Source of the DNA: Trichodesmium sp. jk18x7bins.61
GTDB taxonomy: Bacteria > Cyanobacteriota > Cyanobacteriia > Cyanobacteriales > Microcoleaceae
NCBI GenBank assembly: GCA_022822685.1
Contig: JAJEAQ010000255.1
Coordinates: 1 to 6,373 of the forward strand
DNA length: 6,373 bases
Direction: 5' to 3'
Part shown: positions 5,446-6,373 of the stretch, piece by piece
Position numbering within the stretch: position 1 is the first letter of the stretch
Layout: each line of letters begins with the position of its first letter
The notes under the pieces: model-generated
Told to the model about the DNA's origin: nothing
What the model saw: only the letters and a program-made list of their open reading frames with translations
Databases searched by the model: none
Made by a program: the position numbers and the translations under genes

Positions 5446-6217
5446 ATTAATACAAACAAATCCAACTCAGATATAATCCAACAATGGGCTAACTTAATAG
5501 GAATTATAGCAGTATTTTTCTAAATGTATATGTTAATATCGCTCCCCATAGTGGCAAAACAACTGGTAAAATTGCTAACACTATCATTCAGGATGTTTTA
5601 ATTATTCCTGCTAGTTATGCTTTGGCAATTTGGGGATTAATTTATTTAGGTTTAATTAGTTTCGGAATCTATCAAGTATTGCCAGCACAAAGAGAGAATG
5701 ATATTTTACGCAGATGTGAATATTTTTTAGTGGGTGCTAGCTTGGCACAAATTATTTGGGTATTTGTATTTCAATATCAGTTATTTACTGTTTAATTATT
5801 GGCAATGTTAGGCATTTTAGGCTGCTTGGTTTGCCTAGATCTAAATTTAGAAATTAGTTATGAAAGAGTCTCCAGAAGAAATAAATGGTTAATTCATCAT
5901 CCCATCAGTATATATTTGGCTTGGATTAGTATAGCAACAATTGTCAATGTAGGCATTGTAATATATAATTTGGGATGGAATACTACAAAACAATATGGGA
6001 TAGTTTGGACGGTAATTATGTTAATAGTTGGAGCAGTTATTGCAGCAATTATTAATATAAAGAAGCAAGATACTGCTTATATCCTTGTATTCATTTTGGC
6101 ATAGCTATTGAATTTCGTCATCATCTGGAGAACTCAATTATTGCTAATACTGCCAGAATATTAGCTTTAGGATTAGTGATCTTAATTTTGATAAAACTTA
6201 TCTCAAAAAACCTTTAG
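5446..6217 (+). pseudogene. Broken tryptophan-rich sensory protein (TspO/MBR-like)
   Basis: The pieces together read as a multi-spanning membrane protein of about 255 residues. Cyanobacterial members of the TspO/MBR-like family have APHSGKTTGKIANT and then PASYALAIWGLIYLG after the first helix, a loop like RVSRRNKW, and later helices like VWTVIMLIVGAVIAA; all are visible. TspO proteins bind tetrapyrroles and porphyrins in membranes, often in stress responses. Four lesions are seen: ATT (5446-5448) where ATG would be expected; loss of one base in the T-run near 5515-5520, so that the original frame meets TAA at 5519-5523; an in-frame TAA at 5793-5795; and a frameshift near 6097-6104, after which the tail FGIAIEFRHHLENSIIANT reads in another frame to TAG 6215-6217. 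The longest intact piece (5796-6104) would be a membrane fragment. The gene cannot make the full protein. Confidence 0.85.
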
Positions 6218-6255
6218 ACTTTCCAGATGCTCTTAATTGTCCAAGTCAGTATTTT

Positions 6256-6296
6256 GTTAGAGTCGACGCCCGATATTATTCGGGGCGCCTCTCCTT
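6256..6296 (-). ncRNA. Group II intron domain VI with branch-point A
   Basis: Two bases after domain V, the minus strand folds AGAG with CTCT at the base and GCGCC-CGA with TCG-GGCGT above, with one unpaired C in the 5' arm. In the 3' arm a bulged GA separates the two stems. Its A (complement of 6263) is the eighth base from the intron end, where the lariat branch point is expected. The 3' splice site therefore lies between 6256 and 6255. Confidence 0.8.
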
Positions 6297-6298
6297 CA

Positions 6299-6332
6299 GA
6301 ACCGGACGTGAGACTTTCGCCTCATCCGGCTC
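6299..6332 (-). ncRNA. Group II intron domain V (catalytic hairpin)
   Basis: The minus strand gives a 34-base hairpin of exactly the size of domain V. The lower stem GAGCCGGA pairs with TCCGGTTC and holds the AGC catalytic triad at positions 2-4. The upper stem TGAGGC pairs with GTCTCA below a GAAA (GNRA) tetraloop, and a 2-base CG bulge lies in the 3' strand. Every hallmark is intact, so the catalytic core here is not decayed. Confidence 0.93.
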
Positions 6333-6373
6333 CTGGTTAGTCTGAGTTCTCACTCTGCTCATGTGTTCATAGT

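Larger units (their letters stand above)
6256..6373 (-). mobile_element. Group II intron, 3' end (partial)
   Basis: A group II intron enters from beyond the right edge and ends at 6256 on the minus strand, just past the tspO-like pseudogene. It carries domains V and VI in the right order and spacing, and its last bases are CTCTAAC, ending in the AY expected of these introns. The part from 6333 to the window edge belongs to the end of domain IV or the linker and contains a small hairpin GAGT-GAGA-ACTC (complement of 6344-6355). The intron-encoded reverse transcriptase/maturase, if present, lies outside. The 3' exon would start with AAAATACTGACTTGG (complement of 6255 downwards). Group II introns are mobile ribozymes and are common in cyanobacteria. 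Whether this copy is complete and active cannot be seen. Confidence 0.88.

Noticed and set aside
5796..6104. Separate small membrane protein gene
   Set aside because: It is in frame with the preceding part of the tspO-like gene and separated from it only by one TAA, and its sequence continues the same family, so it is a piece of the pseudogene.
6218..6255. Continuation of a coding frame after the tspO-like pseudogene
   Set aside because: Only 38 bases remain before the intron boundary, and no frame there can be supported.

Overview
The window looks like an accessory stretch of a filamentous, Nostocales-type cyanobacterial chromosome or plasmid. Evidence for this is the AT-rich base composition, a HIP1 octamer (GCGATCGC, 931-938), C- and G-run palindromes typical of Nostoc/Anabaena intergenic DNA (3511-3573), AACCCAAC/GTTGGGTT repeats, and proteins of cyanobacterial style. 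The assignment rests on recognition only; no database was searched.

Left part (1-620): a possible 3' end of a plus-strand gene stops at 64-66 and runs into a perfect 13-bp inverted repeat. About 500 bp without a convincing gene follow. Middle-left (621-3330): three intact genes lie on the minus strand. Read in their own direction they are a beta-propeller-like protein (3330-2353), a family 2 glycosyltransferase (2188-1205) and, 5 bp further on, a coiled-coil protein (1199-621). The last two share a homologous C-terminal domain of about 80 residues that contains TKTVS-x-WVK. They are probably co-transcribed and likely act together on surface or secreted polysaccharide.

Middle (3331-4205): intergenic DNA holding a 354-bp segment with 23-bp inverted ends, internal direct repeats, a terminator-like hairpin and a C/G-run palindrome. 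After it comes a strongly G+T-rich stretch, about 72% G+T on the plus strand, that leads into a CRISPR array. The array (4206-5032) has 12 repeats of 36 bp and 11 spacers of 34-39 bp. Only the last repeat differs, by one base, which suggests that the leader is on the left and transcription runs rightward. No cas gene lies in the window, and the repeat lacks the GAAAC/GAAAG 3' end seen in many cyanobacterial type I and III arrays, so its type is left open.

Right part (5033-6373): a zone of decay. An open frame without a proper start begins 2 bp after the last repeat and reads as the C-terminal remnant of an unrecognised protein. It is followed by a tryptophan-rich sensory protein (TspO/MBR-like) pseudogene with a missing ATG, two frameshifts and an in-frame stop. 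Last comes the 3' end of a group II intron on the minus strand, with a complete domain V (6299-6332) and a domain VI with a bulged branch-point A (6256-6296). The rest of the intron lies beyond the window.
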